A DNA stretch of 39,683 bases from Pseudomonas inefficax (lineage in GTDB: Bacteria; Pseudomonadota; Gammaproteobacteria; Pseudomonadales; Pseudomonadaceae): positions 67,963 to 107,645 of the forward strand of contig NZ_OPYN01000038.1 in NCBI RefSeq assembly GCF_900277125.1. Direction: 5' to 3'. How positions within the stretch are numbered: position 1 is the stretch's first letter; each line of letters starts with the position of its first letter. Position numbers and translations under genes: made by a program. This document shows positions 18,450-28,562 of the stretch, piece after piece. A model generated the notes under the pieces. The model searched no databases and was not told the DNA's origin. It saw only the letters and a list, made by a program, of their open reading frames with translations.

Positions 18450-19274
18450 TTACCCTTTGCCGAGCAGGAAGTTACCTTTCTGGCCGGTGCTGTGTTCACT
18501 CTCCAGGCTATGGACCTCGGCTTCGTCCTTCAGATTCACCCCGGAAAGCTGGCGCCGGCAGGCTTCGCGCATCAAGTACAGCAAGCGGTGCGCCGCCATG
18601 CCATAGCTCAGCCCCTCCAGGCGGATATTGGAAATGCAGTTGCGATAGGCATCGGTCAGGCCGACCTTCGGTGCATAGGTGAAATACAGGCCAAGGCTGT
18701 CGGGCGAACTGAGCCCCGGGCGTTCGCCGATCAGCATCACTGTCATCCGTGCACCCAGCAGTTCACCGACCTCGTCGGCCACTGCCACGCGGCCCTGCTG
18801 CACCAGCACCACCGGGGCGCTGGTCCAGCCGTCGGCGGCGGCCTGTTCCTCGAAGCGCGCCAGGAAGGGCAGGGTGTGACGGTGCACGGCCAGTGCCGAG
18901 AGGCCATCAGCGACGACGATGGCCAGGTCGACTCCGCCGGGGTTGGCTTGGGCGTGCTGGCGCAGCGCAGCAACCGAATCTTCGTTCAGCCGTCGCCCCA
19001 GGTCCGGGCGTTGCAGGTACTGGTTGCGGTCGCTGGCGGCGCTGTGCAACACCAGGCTTTCGCGCCCGCGGTCACTCAGCTGGGTAGCCAGGCCCGCATG
19101 GTCGAAGGCCAGGTGCACGGCATCGCGGGCCTGGGCATGGGCGAACTGGAAGTCCAATTGCGCCCCGGTCGGAAGGCTGGTGCCGGTGCGGCCCAGGGCG
19201 ATGCGTGCCGGGGTCAGGTTGCGCAGGGCCAGCCAAGGGTTGTCGGGGGTAGGCGTGCGGTGGTCCATGGTCAT
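18450..19274 (-). CDS. eutC: Ethanolamine ammonia-lyase small subunit
   Basis: The 274-residue light chain of the adenosylcobalamin-dependent lyase converts ethanolamine to acetaldehyde and ammonia together with EutB. Recognisable segments include [20 protein letters not shown] near the N-terminus, [33 protein letters not shown] and [23 protein letters not shown]. Its start lies 2 bases after the eutB stop. No microcompartment shell genes are nearby, which is the usual short Pseudomonas arrangement. Confidence 0.96.
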   Translation of the reverse strand: MTMDHRTPTPDNPWLALRNLTPARIALGRTGTSLPTGAQLDFQFAHAQARDAVHLAFDHAGLATQLSDRGRESLVLHSAASDRNQYLQRPDLGRRLNEDSVAALRQHAQANPGGVDLAIVVADGLSALAVHRHTLPFLARFEEQAAADGWTSAPVVLVQQGRVAVADEVGELLGARMTVMLIGERPGLSSPDSLGLYFTYAPKVGLTDAYRNCISNIRLEGLSYGMAAHRLLYLMREACRRQLSGVNLKDEAEVHSLESEHSTGQKGNFLLGKG

Positions 19275-19276
19275 CC

Positions 19277-20671
19277 CTATGCAAGCTGTGCCAAGGCCTG
19301 GCGGAAGGCCGGCGGCAGGTTGTCACCAAAGCGCACCCGGCCATCGGCCTGGGTGAAGATGCCGGTGCGGGCCAGCCATGCCTCGAATTCCGGCCCGGGC
19401 TTCAGGCCCAGGGTCTGGCGTGCGTACAGCGCGTCGTGGAAGGAGGTGGTCTGGTAGTTGAGCATGATGTCGTCGGAACCGGGGATGCCCATGATGAAGT
19501 TGATCCCGGCCACGCCCAGCAGGGTCAGCAGGGTGTCCATGTCGTCCTGGTCGGCTTCGGCGTGGTTGGTGTAGCAGATGTCGCAACCCATCGGCACGCC
19601 TAGCAGCTTGCCGCAGAAGTGGTCTTCGAGGCCGGCGCGGATGATCTGTTTGCCGTTGTACAGGTACTCCGGGCCGATGAAACCGACCACGGTGTTGACC
19701 AGAAACGGCTTGAAGTGGCGGGCCACGGCATAGGCGCGGGTTTCACAGGTTTGCTGGTCGACGCCGTGGTGGGCGTTGGCCGACAGGGCGCTGCCCTGGC
19801 CGGTTTCGAAGTACATCAGGTTTTGCCCGAGGGTGCCGCGTTTCAGCGAAAGCCCCGCTTCGTAGCCTTCCTGCAGCACGTTCAGGTTGATGCCGAACCC
19901 GGCGTTGGCAGCCTCGGTGCCGGCGATGGACTGGAACACCAGGTCCAGTGGCACACCACGGTTGATCGCCTCGATCGAGGTGGTGACGTGGGTCAGCACG
20001 CAGGCCTGGGTGGGGATGTCGTAGCGCTGGATGATGGCGTCGAGCATTTCCAGCAGGGCGCAGATCGAGGCGATGCTGTCGGTGGCCGGGTTGATGCCGA
20101 TCATGGCATCGCCGTTGCCGTACAGCAGGCCGTCGAGAATGCTGGCGGCGATGCCGGCTGGCTCGTCGGTCGGGTGGTTGGGCTGCAGCCGGGTCGACAG
20201 GCGCCCGCGCAGGCCCATGGTGCCGCGGAACCGGGTGACCACGCGGATCTTCTGTGCCACCAGCACCAGGTCCTGCACGCGCATGATCTTCGATACCGCT
20301 GCGGCCATTTCCGGCGTCAGCCCGGGCGCCAGGCTGCGCAAGCTGGCCTCGTCGGCCTCTTCGCTCAGCAGCCAGTCGCGCAGGCCACCCACGGTCAGGT
20401 GGCTGACCGGGGCGAAGGCCTGGGCATCGTGAGTGTCGATGATCAGGCGCGTCACTTCATCCTCTTCGTAGGGAATCAGCGCTTCGTTGAGAAAATGGGT
20501 CAGCGGGATATTGGCCAGGGCCATCTGCGCGGCGACCCGTTCGCCGTCGTTGCTGGCCGCCACGCCCGCGAGGTAGTCCCCCGAGCGGGCGGGGCTGGCC
20601 TTGGCCATCACTTCCTTGAGGCTGTCGAAGCGGTAGACCAGGTGGCCGACCGTGTGTACGAAACTTGCCAT
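19277..20671 (-). CDS. eutB: Ethanolamine ammonia-lyase large subunit
   Basis: This 464-residue catalytic TIM-barrel subunit begins [15 protein letters not shown], a normal EutB start; the frame extends upstream to 20815 without coding character. Conserved segments are [72 protein letters not shown] and [19 protein letters not shown]. It is transcribed after the permease gene (46-base gap) and immediately before eutC. Confidence 0.97.
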   Translation of the reverse strand: MASFVHTVGHLVYRFDSLKEVMAKASPARSGDYLAGVAASNDGERVAAQMALANIPLTHFLNEALIPYEEDEVTRLIIDTHDAQAFAPVSHLTVGGLRDWLLSEEADEASLRSLAPGLTPEMAAAVSKIMRVQDLVLVAQKIRVVTRFRGTMGLRGRLSTRLQPNHPTDEPAGIAASILDGLLYGNGDAMIGINPATDSIASICALLEMLDAIIQRYDIPTQACVLTHVTTSIEAINRGVPLDLVFQSIAGTEAANAGFGINLNVLQEGYEAGLSLKRGTLGQNLMYFETGQGSALSANAHHGVDQQTCETRAYAVARHFKPFLVNTVVGFIGPEYLYNGKQIIRAGLEDHFCGKLLGVPMGCDICYTNHAEADQDDMDTLLTLLGVAGINFIMGIPGSDDIMLNYQTTSFHDALYARQTLGLKPGPEFEAWLARTGIFTQADGRVRFGDNLPPAFRQALAQLA

Positions 20672-20717
20672 ACAGACTCTCCAGAGCCGCGGGTTGCCCC
20701 GCGGCGGGTGGCGGCGA

Positions 20718-22166
20718 TCAGTGCAAGGCCTCTTCGGCCTTCTGGATCGCGGCGAATTCCTCTTCCGGTGTGCCCGCGACCAGGTGGTGGCGGCTGTAGA
20801 AAGCAAAGTAGGCAATTAATACCGCATAGATCACTGCGGCGCCAATCACCACCCGTGGGTCGACCAGGAAACCGGCGACCACGGCGATACAAGCCAGTAC
20901 CAGGGCCACGCCCGAAGTGAAGATGCCACCGGGGGTACGGTATGGGCGCTCCATCTTCGGCCGGCGGATGCGCAGGGTGATGTGCGCGGCCATCATCAGC
21001 ACGTAGGACAGGGTAGCGCCGAACACCGCCACCAGGATCAGCAGGTCACCCTGGCCAGTCAGCGACAGGGCAAAGCCGATGATCCCGGGGATGACCAGGG
21101 CCAGTACCGGGGCCTTGCTCTTGTTGGTTTCCGACAGCTTGCGCGGCAGGTAGCCGGCGCGGGACAGGGCGAAGATTTGCCGGGAGTAGGCGTAGATGAT
21201 CGAGAAGAAACTGGCGATCAGCCCGGCCAGGCCGACCAGGTTGACGAAGCCGCCCATCCAGGTGCTACCGCCGTAGGCCTTGGACAAGGCTTCCACCAGT
21301 GGGTTGCCGGACGCTTTCAGTGCTTCGGAGCCTGCGCCGCCGGGGCCGACCACCAGGATCAGCAGGGCGAAGGCCAGCAGTACCAGCATGGCGCCGATCA
21401 GGCCGCGTGGCAGGTCGCGCTTAGGGTTCTTGGTTTCTTCGGCGGCCAGCGGCACGCCCTCGACGGCGAGGAAGAACCAAATGGCGTAGGGGATGGCCGC
21501 CCACACGCCGACATAGCCGAACGGCAGGAAGCTGCTGGCGCCCACGGCGTCCGTTTTGGCGATGTCGAACAGGTTGGCTGCATCAAAATGGGGCACCATG
21601 CTCACCAGGAACACGGCCAGGGCGATGGCGGCGATGGCGGTGATGATGAACATCAGTTTCAACGCCTCACCCACACCAAAGATGTGGATGCCGATGAACA
21701 CGATGTAGAACGCCAGGTAGATCATCCAGCCACCGATGCCGAACAGTGACTGGCAGTAGGCGCCGATGAACACCGCGATGGCGGCGGGGGCGATGGCGTA
21801 CTCGATGAGGATCGCCGTCCCGGTGAGGAAGCCGCCCCAAGGACCGAAGGCGCTGCGGGCAAAGCCGTAGCCGCCGCCTGCGGTGGGGATCATCGACGAC
21901 AGCTCGGCCAGCGAGAAGCACATGCACAGGTACATGGTAGCCATCAGCAGCGTGGCGAGGAACATGCCGCCCCAGCCGCCCTGGGCCAGGCCGAAGTTCC
22001 AGCCGGCATAGTCGCCAGAGATGACGTAGGCCACGCCCAGGCCGACCAGCAGGACCCAGCCGGCGGCGCCTTTTTTCAGTTCACGTTGCTGGAAATAGTC
22101 CGAGCCGACCTTTTCGAAGTCGACGGAGGAGCCTGCCGGCGAGCCGGCGGAGTGATCGCTTGGCAT
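20718..22166 (-). CDS. eat: Ethanolamine permease, APC family
   Basis: The 482-residue protein has about 12 membrane helices; the first is AGWVLLVGLGVAYVISGDYAGWNFGL. The EFxxE-type context and SLAELSSMIPTAGGGYGFAR are typical of amino-acid/polyamine/ethanolamine permeases. The start at 22166 gives a short cytoplasmic N-terminus; the longer frame upstream runs through REP DNA and is rejected. Position directly before eutB and eutC supports ethanolamine as substrate. A candidate sigma54 promoter lies about 60 bases upstream. Confidence 0.92.
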   Translation of the reverse strand: MPSDHSAGSPAGSSVDFEKVGSDYFQQRELKKGAAGWVLLVGLGVAYVISGDYAGWNFGLAQGGWGGMFLATLLMATMYLCMCFSLAELSSMIPTAGGGYGFARSAFGPWGGFLTGTAILIEYAIAPAAIAVFIGAYCQSLFGIGGWMIYLAFYIVFIGIHIFGVGEALKLMFIITAIAAIALAVFLVSMVPHFDAANLFDIAKTDAVGASSFLPFGYVGVWAAIPYAIWFFLAVEGVPLAAEETKNPKRDLPRGLIGAMLVLLAFALLILVVGPGGAGSEALKASGNPLVEALSKAYGGSTWMGGFVNLVGLAGLIASFFSIIYAYSRQIFALSRAGYLPRKLSETNKSKAPVLALVIPGIIGFALSLTGQGDLLILVAVFGATLSYVLMMAAHITLRIRRPKMERPYRTPGGIFTSGVALVLACIAVVAGFLVDPRVVIGAAVIYAVLIAYFAFYSRHHLVAGTPEEEFAAIQKAEEALH

Positions 22167-22227
22167 AGATTCACCTGTTGTTTTTCTTGGTGGCCGGACG
22201 GGTTCCGGGCCGATGGTGATGGGTATT

Positions 22228-22242
22228 GCAGGAAGCGAGCCA
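22228..22242 (-). promoter_or_regulatory. Candidate sigma54 promoter of the permease-eutBC operon
   Basis: Read on the minus strand, the site is TGGCTCGCTTCCTGC. It keeps the invariant GG-N10-GC spacing but has CTC for CAC at -24 and CTGC for TTGC at -12. It lies 62 bases upstream of the permease start. Such matches also occur by chance in GC-rich DNA, so support is moderate and rests partly on the matching regulator nearby. Confidence 0.45.
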
Positions 22243-22249
22243 GAGGCCA

Positions 22250-22350
22250 GGGGCCGCTTTGCGGCCCATCGCGACACAAGGCCGCTCCTAAAAGTGGACG
22301 CGGTTCCTGTAGGAGCGGCCTTGTGTCGCGATGGGCTGCGCAGCAGCCCC
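22250..22350. repeat. REP pair (TGTAGGAGCGGCC type)
   Basis: Two facing copies, ending in GGCCGCTCCTA and beginning TGTAGGAGCGGCC, are separated by about 17 bases. Outer stems are GGGGCCGCTTTGCGGCCC and GGGCTGCGCAGCAGCCCC. The element separates the aldehyde dehydrogenase gene from the permease operon and may attenuate read-through. Confidence 0.9.
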
Positions 22351-22362
22351 AAATGCGCCGCT

Positions 22363-23883
22363 TTAGAAGAAGCCCAACGGATTGATGTCGTAGCTCACCA
22401 GCAGGTTCTTGGTCTGCTGATAGTGGTCGAGCATCATTTTGTGCGTCTCACGCCCGACCCCCGACTTCTTGTAGCCACCGAACGCAGCATGCGCCGGGTA
22501 CAGGTGGTAGCAGTTGGTCCACACGCGCCCGGCCTTGATCCCACGGCCCATGCGGTAGGCACGGTTGATGTCGCGCGTCCACACGCCGGCACCCAGGCCG
22601 AATTCGGTGTCGTTGGCGATTGCCAGGGCTTCGGCTTCGTCCTTGAAGGTGGTGACGCTGACCACCGGGCCGAAGATTTCTTCCTGGAACACGCGCATCT
22701 TGTTGTTGCCCTTGAGCAGGGTCGGCTGGATGTAGTAACCGGTAGCCAGCGAGCCTTCCAGTTTCTCGACCTTGCCGCCGGTCAGCAGCTCGGCGCCTTC
22801 CTTCTGGGCGATGTCGAGGTACGACAGGATCTTCTCGAACTGCTGTTGCGAGGCCTGGGCGCCGACCATGGTGTCGGTGTCCAGCGGGTCGCCGCGCTTG
22901 ATCTGCAGCACCTTCTTCATCACCACTTCCATGAACTGCGGGTAGATCGACTCCTGTACCAGTGCCCGGGAAGGGCAGGTGCATACCTCGCCCTGGTTGA
23001 AGAACGCCAGCACCATACCTTCGGCCGCCTTCTCGATGAAGCTTGGCTCGGCTTGCATGATGTCTTCGAAATACACGTTCGGCGACTTGCCGCCCAGTTC
23101 GACGGTGGACGGGATGATGTTCTCGGCGGCGCATTTCATGATGTGCGAGCCGACCGGGGTCGAGCCGGTGAACGCGATCTTGGCGATGCGCTTGCTGGTG
23201 GCCAGTGCTTCACCGGCTTCGCGGCCATAGCCTTGCACCACGTTGAGTACGCCTTTTGGCAGCAGGTCACCGATCACTTCCAGCAGCACGGTGATGCCCA
23301 GCGGGGTCTGTTCGGCCGGCTTGAGCACCACGCAGTTGCCTGCGGCCAGTGCCGGGGCGAGCTTCCAGGCGGCCATCAGGATCGGGAAGTTCCACGGGAT
23401 GATCTGCCCGACCACGCCCAGCGGCTCGTGGATGTGATAGGCCACGGTGCCTTCGTTGATTTCCGCAGCGCCGCCTTCCTGGGCGCGGATGCAGCCGGCG
23501 AAGTAACGGAAGTGGTCGACCGCCAGCGGAATGTCGGCATTGAGGGTTTCGCGGATCGGCTTGCCGTTGTCCCAGGTTTCGGTAATGGCCAGCAGCTCGA
23601 GGTTCTGCTCGATACGGTCGGCGATCTTCAGCAGAACGTTGGAGCGGTCCTGCACTGAAGTGCGGCCCCAGGCGTCGGCCGCAGCGTGGGCGGCATCCAG
23701 GGCTTTATCGATGTCTTCGGCAGTGGAGCGAGGGAATTCAGCGATCAGCTTGCCATTCACCGGGGAGGTATTTTCGAAGTACTGCCCCTTTACCGGAGGA
23801 ACGAACTCACCACCGATGTAGTTGCCGTAGCGGCTCTTGAAGGAAACCTTCGCGCCTTCGGTACCGGGATGTGCGTAACGCAT
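22363..23883 (-). CDS. NAD-dependent acetaldehyde dehydrogenase (ExaC/AldB class)
   Basis: The 506-residue enzyme oxidises acetaldehyde to acetate. Visible motifs are the NAD-binding [14 protein letters not shown], the general-base glutamate in [12 protein letters not shown], the catalytic cysteine in [15 protein letters not shown] and the C-terminal [23 protein letters not shown] ribosome site GGAGACAC precedes the start. It lies between the eut genes and its divergent sigma54 activator, and not far from the acetoin operon. It is therefore placed to remove acetaldehyde from both pathways. Confidence 0.95.
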   Translation of the reverse strand: MRYAHPGTEGAKVSFKSRYGNYIGGEFVPPVKGQYFENTSPVNGKLIAEFPRSTAEDIDKALDAAHAAADAWGRTSVQDRSNVLLKIADRIEQNLELLAITETWDNGKPIRETLNADIPLAVDHFRYFAGCIRAQEGGAAEINEGTVAYHIHEPLGVVGQIIPWNFPILMAAWKLAPALAAGNCVVLKPAEQTPLGITVLLEVIGDLLPKGVLNVVQGYGREAGEALATSKRIAKIAFTGSTPVGSHIMKCAAENIIPSTVELGGKSPNVYFEDIMQAEPSFIEKAAEGMVLAFFNQGEVCTCPSRALVQESIYPQFMEVVMKKVLQIKRGDPLDTDTMVGAQASQQQFEKILSYLDIAQKEGAELLTGGKVEKLEGSLATGYYIQPTLLKGNNKMRVFQEEIFGPVVSVTTFKDEAEALAIANDTEFGLGAGVWTRDINRAYRMGRGIKAGRVWTNCYHLYPAHAAFGGYKKSGVGRETHKMMLDHYQQTKNLLVSYDINPLGFF

Positions 23884-23931
23884 GGTGTGTCTCCTGGCTA
23901 TTGTGTTTGTTAGGGAGTTGGAAAGCGTAGA

Positions 23932-23946
23932 GCAAAGGTTGGGCCA
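23932..23946 (-). promoter_or_regulatory. Sigma54 promoter of the acetaldehyde dehydrogenase gene
   Basis: The minus-strand sequence is TGGCCCAACCTTTGC, with GG-N10-GC spacing, a near-consensus -24 (TGGCCC) and a perfect -12 (TTGC). It is 49 bases upstream of the start codon. The divergent gene encodes a sigma54 activator, which strengthens the call. A dyad TGACAC-TTT-GTGCCA at about 24034-24048 is a candidate upstream activator site. Confidence 0.7.
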
Positions 23947-24138
23947 GCGTTGCGAGCACCAGGCAAATCAATGACTTGGCCCGGTTGCCGGGGCCTGGCC
24001 CACCGTCGCTGTGCCAGCGCCGGTACGCGCGGGGGTGACACTTTGTGCCATTTGCGACACGTAACCGGAGGGTGCATTGCAAAGCCTTCCCGGGTGGAGG
24101 ATGCTGGCGGGACTCTCTATCTGCGGAGAACTACAACA

Positions 24139-26127
24139 ATGCAGAGCAATCATTTCAGTCGCCATGCCCAGCAAGTCCATACCGTCGCCCATGGTGGGGC
24201 CGGGGAGGGCGGCAGTGACCCGTCCATCGCCCGCTCCTGGCTGCGCTGCCTGGAGGACTACCACCTCGACCCGTCGGTGATCGAGGCCCCGGTGGTGCTC
24301 GAGCATGGGCGCCTGCTGGAAAGCCGCGAGCGCCTGCGCCAGGTGCTGCAGATTGCCGACCATGAAATGAACAGCCTGCACCAGCAGCTTTCCGGGGCCG
24401 GCCATGCGGTGCTGCTGACCGATGCCCGGGGGGTGATCCTCAATTGTGTCAGCGCGCCGACCGAGCGGCGCAGCTTCGAGCGCGCCGGGCTGTGGCTGGG
24501 CGCTGACTGGAGCGAGGCGCGCGAGGGCACCAACGGCATTGGCACTTGCCTGGTCGAGCGCCAGGCGCTGACCATTCACCAGAACGAGCACTTCCGTGGT
24601 CGCCACACCGGCCTGACCTGCTCGGCCAGCCCGGTGTTCGACCCGCATGGCGAGTTGCTGGCAGTGCTGGATGTGTCTTCGGCACGGCCCGACGTTTCCC
24701 GGCAGAGCCAGTTCCACACCATGGCCCTGGTCAACCTGTCGGCGAAGATGATCGAAAGCTGCTACTTCCTGCGCCATTTCGAACAGCAATGGCTGCTGCG
24801 TTTTCACCTGCAGGCCGAGTCGGTCGGCCTGTTCAGCGAAGGCCTGCTGGCGTTCGACGGTGACGGGCGCATCTGCGCCGCCAACCAGAGCGCGCTGAAC
24901 CTGCTTGGCAAGGTGCGTGGTGGCGTGCTGGGCAAACCGCTGGAACGCTTTTTCGCTTGCAGCCACGACGAACTGTTCAGTCGCGCCACGCCCGGCGGCA
25001 GCACTGCCTGGCCGCTGCATACCCTGGACGGGCGCCAGGTGTTCGCCAGCCTGCGTGGCCAGGCGCGCGCACCGGTGTGGTCGGTGCCGGCCGCCCAGCC
25101 GCGACCCGCGCGGGAAGTGGAGCCGCTTGTCTGCCTGCTCGACCCGGCCTTGCAGAACGACTTCCGCCGCAGCGTGCGGGTGTTCGAGCGCGATGTGCCG
25201 CTGCTGCTGCGCGGCGAGACCGGCTGCGGCAAGGAAGCCTTTGCCCAGGCCGTGCACCAGGCCAGCGAGCGGCGCGGCAAGCCGTTCGTCGCCATTAACT
25301 GTGCCTCGATACCGGAGAGCCTGATCGAGAGCGAACTGTTCGGCTACCGCGGCGGCAGCTTTACCGGTGCGCGCAAGGAGGGCATGCGCGGCAAGCTGCT
25401 GCAGGCCGACGGCGGCACCTTGCTGCTGGACGAGATTGGCGACATGCCACTGGCCCTGCAAACCCGCCTGCTGCGCGTGCTGGAGGAACGCCAGGTGGTG
25501 CCGATCGGTGGCGAGCCGCAGGCGGTCGACGTGCGCATCGTCAGTGCTACCCACCGTGACCTGCTGGAACGGGTGGAGCAGGGCAGTTTCCGCGAGGACC
25601 TGTATTACCGCCTGAATGGCCTGGAGGTGGCATTGCCGGCGGTGCGCGAGCGCAGTGACAAGGCACAGTTGCTGGACTTTCTGCTGCGTCAGGAGGCGCA
25701 GGGAGAACAGATCGATATCGAGCCGAGGGCGCGGCAGGCACTGCTCGACTTCGCCTGGCCGGGCAACGTGCGGCAGATGCGCAACGTGCTGCGTACCTTG
25801 GTGGCGCTTTGCGAAGAGTCCCGTATCGTGTTCCCTGATCTCCCCGCCATTCTCCGCAACAGCACCGTCCTTGTAGGAGCGGCCTTGTGTCGCGAAAGGG
25901 CCGCAGAGCGGCCCCAGAATCCCAGCCGCGCCGACCAATCTGCCGGGGCTGCTTCGCAGCCCGATCGCGACACAAGGCCGCTCCTACAGGATGCGGAACG
26001 GCAAGCGCTCATGGAGACCCTGGAGGCAAAACACTGGCACCTCACCCGTGTCGCCGAGCACTTGGGCATCAGCCGCAATACCTTGTATCGAAAACTGCGC
26101 AAACACGGCATTACCAGGGCCGACTGA
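24139..26127 (+). CDS. Sigma54-dependent activator (AcoR-like) for ethanolamine/acetaldehyde genes, with REP-encoded linker
   Basis: The 662-residue regulator has an N-terminal AcoR-type region with GAF (about residues 60-210), a PAS-like segment and an AAA+ domain. The AAA+ domain has Walker A GETGCGKE (359-366), the sigma54 contact loop GSFTGA (406-411) and Walker B TLLLDEIGDMP. The C-terminal Fis helix-turn-helix (about 619-660) ends NTLYRKLRKHGI. The usual loop is GAFTGA, so position 407 is Ser in place of Ala. Residues 578-617 are encoded by a REP pair that keeps the frame. The start at 24139 follows GCGGAGAA. Its position, divergent from the dehydrogenase, indicates EatR-type regulation. 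Confidence 0.9.
   Translation: MQSNHFSRHAQQVHTVAHGGAGEGGSDPSIARSWLRCLEDYHLDPSVIEAPVVLEHGRLLESRERLRQVLQIADHEMNSLHQQLSGAGHAVLLTDARGVILNCVSAPTERRSFERAGLWLGADWSEAREGTNGIGTCLVERQALTIHQNEHFRGRHTGLTCSASPVFDPHGELLAVLDVSSARPDVSRQSQFHTMALVNLSAKMIESCYFLRHFEQQWLLRFHLQAESVGLFSEGLLAFDGDGRICAANQSALNLLGKVRGGVLGKPLERFFACSHDELFSRATPGGSTAWPLHTLDGRQVFASLRGQARAPVWSVPAAQPRPAREVEPLVCLLDPALQNDFRRSVRVFERDVPLLLRGETGCGKEAFAQAVHQASERRGKPFVAINCASIPESLIESELFGYRGGSFTGARKEGMRGKLLQADGGTLLLDEIGDMPLALQTRLLRVLEERQVVPIGGEPQAVDVRIVSATHRDLLERVEQGSFREDLYYRLNGLEVALPAVRERSDKAQLLDFLLRQEAQGEQIDIEPRARQALLDFAWPGNVRQMRNVLRTLVALCEESRIVFPDLPAILRNSTVLVGAALCRERAAERPQNPSRADQSAGAASQPDRDTRPLLQDAERQALMETLEAKHWHLTRVAEHLGISRNTLYRKLRKHGITRAD
25872..25988. 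repeat. REP pair inside the sigma54 activator gene
   Basis: The element starts TGTAGGAGCGGCCTTGTGTC and ends with its complement at 25988. It has inner stems GGGCCGC...GCGGCCC and GGGGCTGCTTCGCAGCCC. Its length is 117 bases, exactly 39 codons, and it contains no stop in the gene frame. It encodes the Ala/Arg/Gln/Pro-rich linker between the AAA+ and DNA-binding domains. Confidence 0.93.
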
Positions 26128-26193
26128 GCGAAACATCTGGTGCGATTTGTCGCGCCCTGGGCTACCCTGCCTCGATGTTTTGCGAGGTCGACC

Positions 26194-27543
26194 ATGCATA
26201 TTCACATTCTCGGTATTTGCGGCACTTTCATGGGCTCGCTGGCGGTGCTGGCCAAGGAACTTGGCCACCGCGTCACCGGCTCGGACGCCAACGTCTATCC
26301 CCCGATGAGCACCCAGCTCGAAGCCCAGGGCATCGAGCTGACCCAAGGCTATGACCCGGCCCAGCTGGACCCGGCGCCAGACCTGGTGGTCATCGGCAAC
26401 GCCATGTCGCGTGGCAACCCGGCGGTAGAGTACGTGCTGAACAAGGGCCTGCCCTATGTTTCCGGCCCGCAGTGGCTGGCCGACCACGTATTGCAGGGCC
26501 GCTGGGTGCTGGCCGTTGCCGGTACCCACGGCAAGACCACTACCAGCAGCATGCTGGCCTGGGTGCTGGAACATGCCGGCATGAGCCCGGGCTTCCTGAT
26601 CGGCGGTGTACCGCAGAACTTCTCGGTTTCGGCGCGCCTGGGCGATACGCCGTTCTTCGTGGTCGAAGCCGACGAGTACGACAGCGCCTTCTTCGACAAG
26701 CGCTCGAAGTTCGTCCACTACCACCCGCGCACGGCGATCCTCAACAACCTTGAGTTCGACCATGCTGACATCTTCCCCGATCTGGCCTCGATCGAGCGGC
26801 AGTTCCACCATCTGGTGCGCACCATCCCCAGCGAAGGCCTGGTCATCCACCCCACCACCGAGCAGGCGTTGGAGCGGGTGATCGGCATGGGTTGCTGGAC
26901 CCCGGTGCAAACCACCGGCGAAGGTGGCCAGTGGCAAGCTCGCCTGCTCAGCCCTGACGGCTCGCGCTTCGAAGTGCTGTTCGACGGCGAAGCGCAGGGC
27001 GTGGTGGATTGGGCACTCACTGGCCAGCACAACGTCGCGAACGCCCTGGCCACGCTGGCAGCGGCGCGTCATGTAGGCGTTGTGCCAGCCATGGGCATCG
27101 AAGGCCTGAGCGCCTTCAAGAGCGTCAAGCGGCGGATGGAGAAGGTTGCCGAAGTGCAGGGCGTGACCATCTACGATGACTTCGCCCACCACCCGACCGC
27201 CATCGCCACCACCCTCGACGGCCTGCGCAAGCGCGTCGGCGAGGCCCCGGTGATCGCCGTGATCGAGCCGCGCTCCAACTCGATGAAACTCGGTGCCCAT
27301 CGCGATGGCCTGCCGGAAAGCGTCAACAACGCCGATCAGGTGATCTGGTACGCCCCGGCCAACCTTGGCTGGGACCTGGCTGCCACCGCCGCGCAATGCA
27401 AAGTGCCCAGCGTGGTGGCCGACAGCCTCGAAGCGATCATCGAGCGGGTCAAGGGCCAGGCCCGCCCAGGCACCCATGTAGTGATCATGAGCAACGGCGG
27501 CTTCGGCGGCCTGCACGGCAAGCTGGCCGAGGCACTCAAGTGA
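26194..27543 (+). CDS. mpl: UDP-N-acetylmuramate:tripeptide ligase (murein recycling)
   Basis: The 449-residue cytosolic ligase joins recycled L-Ala-D-Glu-meso-DAP to UDP-MurNAc. Motifs: the N-terminal Rossmann [17 protein letters not shown], the ATP loop GTHGKTTT at residues 110-117, the Mur-ligase [27 protein letters not shown] and DFAHHPTAI. The start at 26194 is chosen because the family starts exactly with this Rossmann motif. It overlaps the ubiX start by four bases. Confidence 0.96.
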   Translation: MHIHILGICGTFMGSLAVLAKELGHRVTGSDANVYPPMSTQLEAQGIELTQGYDPAQLDPAPDLVVIGNAMSRGNPAVEYVLNKGLPYVSGPQWLADHVLQGRWVLAVAGTHGKTTTSSMLAWVLEHAGMSPGFLIGGVPQNFSVSARLGDTPFFVVEADEYDSAFFDKRSKFVHYHPRTAILNNLEFDHADIFPDLASIERQFHHLVRTIPSEGLVIHPTTEQALERVIGMGCWTPVQTTGEGGQWQARLLSPDGSRFEVLFDGEAQGVVDWALTGQHNVANALATLAAARHVGVVPAMGIEGLSAFKSVKRRMEKVAEVQGVTIYDDFAHHPTAIATTLDGLRKRVGEAPVIAVIEPRSNSMKLGAHRDGLPESVNNADQVIWYAPANLGWDLAATAAQCKVPSVVADSLEAIIERVKGQARPGTHVVIMSNGGFGGLHGKLAEALK

Positions 27544-28169
27544 GCGGGCCGGAACGCATCACCCTGGCCATGACGGGCGCCTCTGGCGCCCAGTATGGCC
27601 TGCGCCTGCTCGACTGCCTGGTGCGTGAGGACCGCGAAGTGCACTTCCTGATCTCCAAGGCCGCGCAACTGGTGATGGCCACGGAGACCGACGTGGTGCT
27701 GCCGGCCAAGCCACAGGCGATGCAGGCCTTTCTCACCGAATATACCGGCGCTGCCGACGGGCAGATCCGCGTGTATGGCAAGGAAGACTGGATGTCGCCG
27801 GTGGCCTCGGGCTCCGGCGCTCCGGCGGCGATGGTGGTGGTGCCCTGTTCCACCGGCACCTTGTCGGCGATTGCCACCGGTGCCTGCAACAACCTGATCG
27901 AACGTGCTGCCGACGTTACCCTCAAGGAGCGTCGCCAGCTGATCCTGGTGCCGCGCGAGGCGCCGTTCTCCACCATCCACCTGGAAAACATGCTCAAGCT
28001 GTCGCAGATGGGCGCGGTGATCCTGCCGGCGGCGCCCGGCTTCTACCACCAGCCGCAGACCATCGACGACCTGGTCGACTTCGTGGTGGCGCGCATTCTC
28101 AACCTGCTGAACATTCCCCAGGACATGTTGCCGCGCTGGGGTGAGCACCACTTCGGGGTGGATGATTGA
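27540..28169 (+). CDS. ubiX: Flavin prenyltransferase UbiX
   Basis: The 209-residue enzyme makes the prenylated FMN cofactor used by UbiD decarboxylases. It starts with GTG overlapping the mpl stop (GTGA). Motifs are the flavin-binding [17 protein letters not shown], the phosphate site [27 protein letters not shown], the [16 protein letters not shown] segment and [27 protein letters not shown] near the C-terminus. Length is standard. Confidence 0.96.
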   Translation: MSGPERITLAMTGASGAQYGLRLLDCLVREDREVHFLISKAAQLVMATETDVVLPAKPQAMQAFLTEYTGAADGQIRVYGKEDWMSPVASGSGAPAAMVVVPCSTGTLSAIATGACNNLIERAADVTLKERRQLILVPREAPFSTIHLENMLKLSQMGAVILPAAPGFYHQPQTIDDLVDFVVARILNLLNIPQDMLPRWGEHHFGVDD

Positions 28170-28453
28170 AGCGAGCGCTGGTGGGGGTGTTGATGCTGGT
28201 GCTGCTCGGTGGCTGCGCCACTGTGCGCACGCTGGATGCCAACAAGCCCGGGGCACCGGTGGTGTATGCCGGTACCCGGTTGGACCTGTATGTGATCAAT
28301 GGCGGCTGCTGCCCGCAGGATCATTACGGGGCTGAAGCGCCGGCGTATCCGGGGCTGGACCTGCCGGGGAGCATGCTGCTCGATACCCTGTTGCTGCCCT
28401 TGTCCTTGCTGACAGCGGCCGGTGTAGGCTTCCAGGCCACCGGTGGCCTGTGA
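28166..28453 (+). CDS. Small YceK/YidQ-like lipoprotein
   Basis: The 95-residue protein has a lipoprotein signal: [16 protein letters not shown], with the lipobox LGGC. The mature part includes [16 protein letters not shown], a YceK/YidQ-type segment, and a hydrophobic C-terminal stretch. The TTG start at 28166 overlaps the ubiX stop (TTGA); it is preferred because it keeps the basic n-region that later GTG or ATG codons would lose. Function is unknown. Confidence 0.78.
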   Translation: MKRALVGVLMLVLLGGCATVRTLDANKPGAPVVYAGTRLDLYVINGGCCPQDHYGAEAPAYPGLDLPGSMLLDTLLLPLSLLTAAGVGFQATGGL

Positions 28454-28454
28454 T

Positions 28455-28548
28455 GGCCCTTTCGCGGGCACGCCCGCTCCCACAGGTACTGCACCGCCCT
28501 CAGGCCTGGCGCAGTACCTGTGGGAGCGGGCATGCCCGCGAAGAGGCC
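28455..28548. repeat. REP pair (GGGAGCGGG type, inverted)
   Basis: Two facing copies are separated by about 33 bases containing AGGTACTGCACC and GCAGTACCT, which extend the stem. They lie between the convergent lipoprotein and NAD(P)-binding genes, a typical REP location. Confidence 0.9.
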
Positions 28549-28562
28549 GTCACAAGTGAAGC

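Noticed and set aside
23968..25938. 656-residue open frame antisense to the sigma54 activator
   Set aside because: It is a shadow of the activator frame with repetitive Ala/Gln/His content and no motif.
25984..27516. 510-residue open frame antisense to mpl
   Set aside because: mpl motifs are intact on the plus strand; the antisense product resembles nothing.
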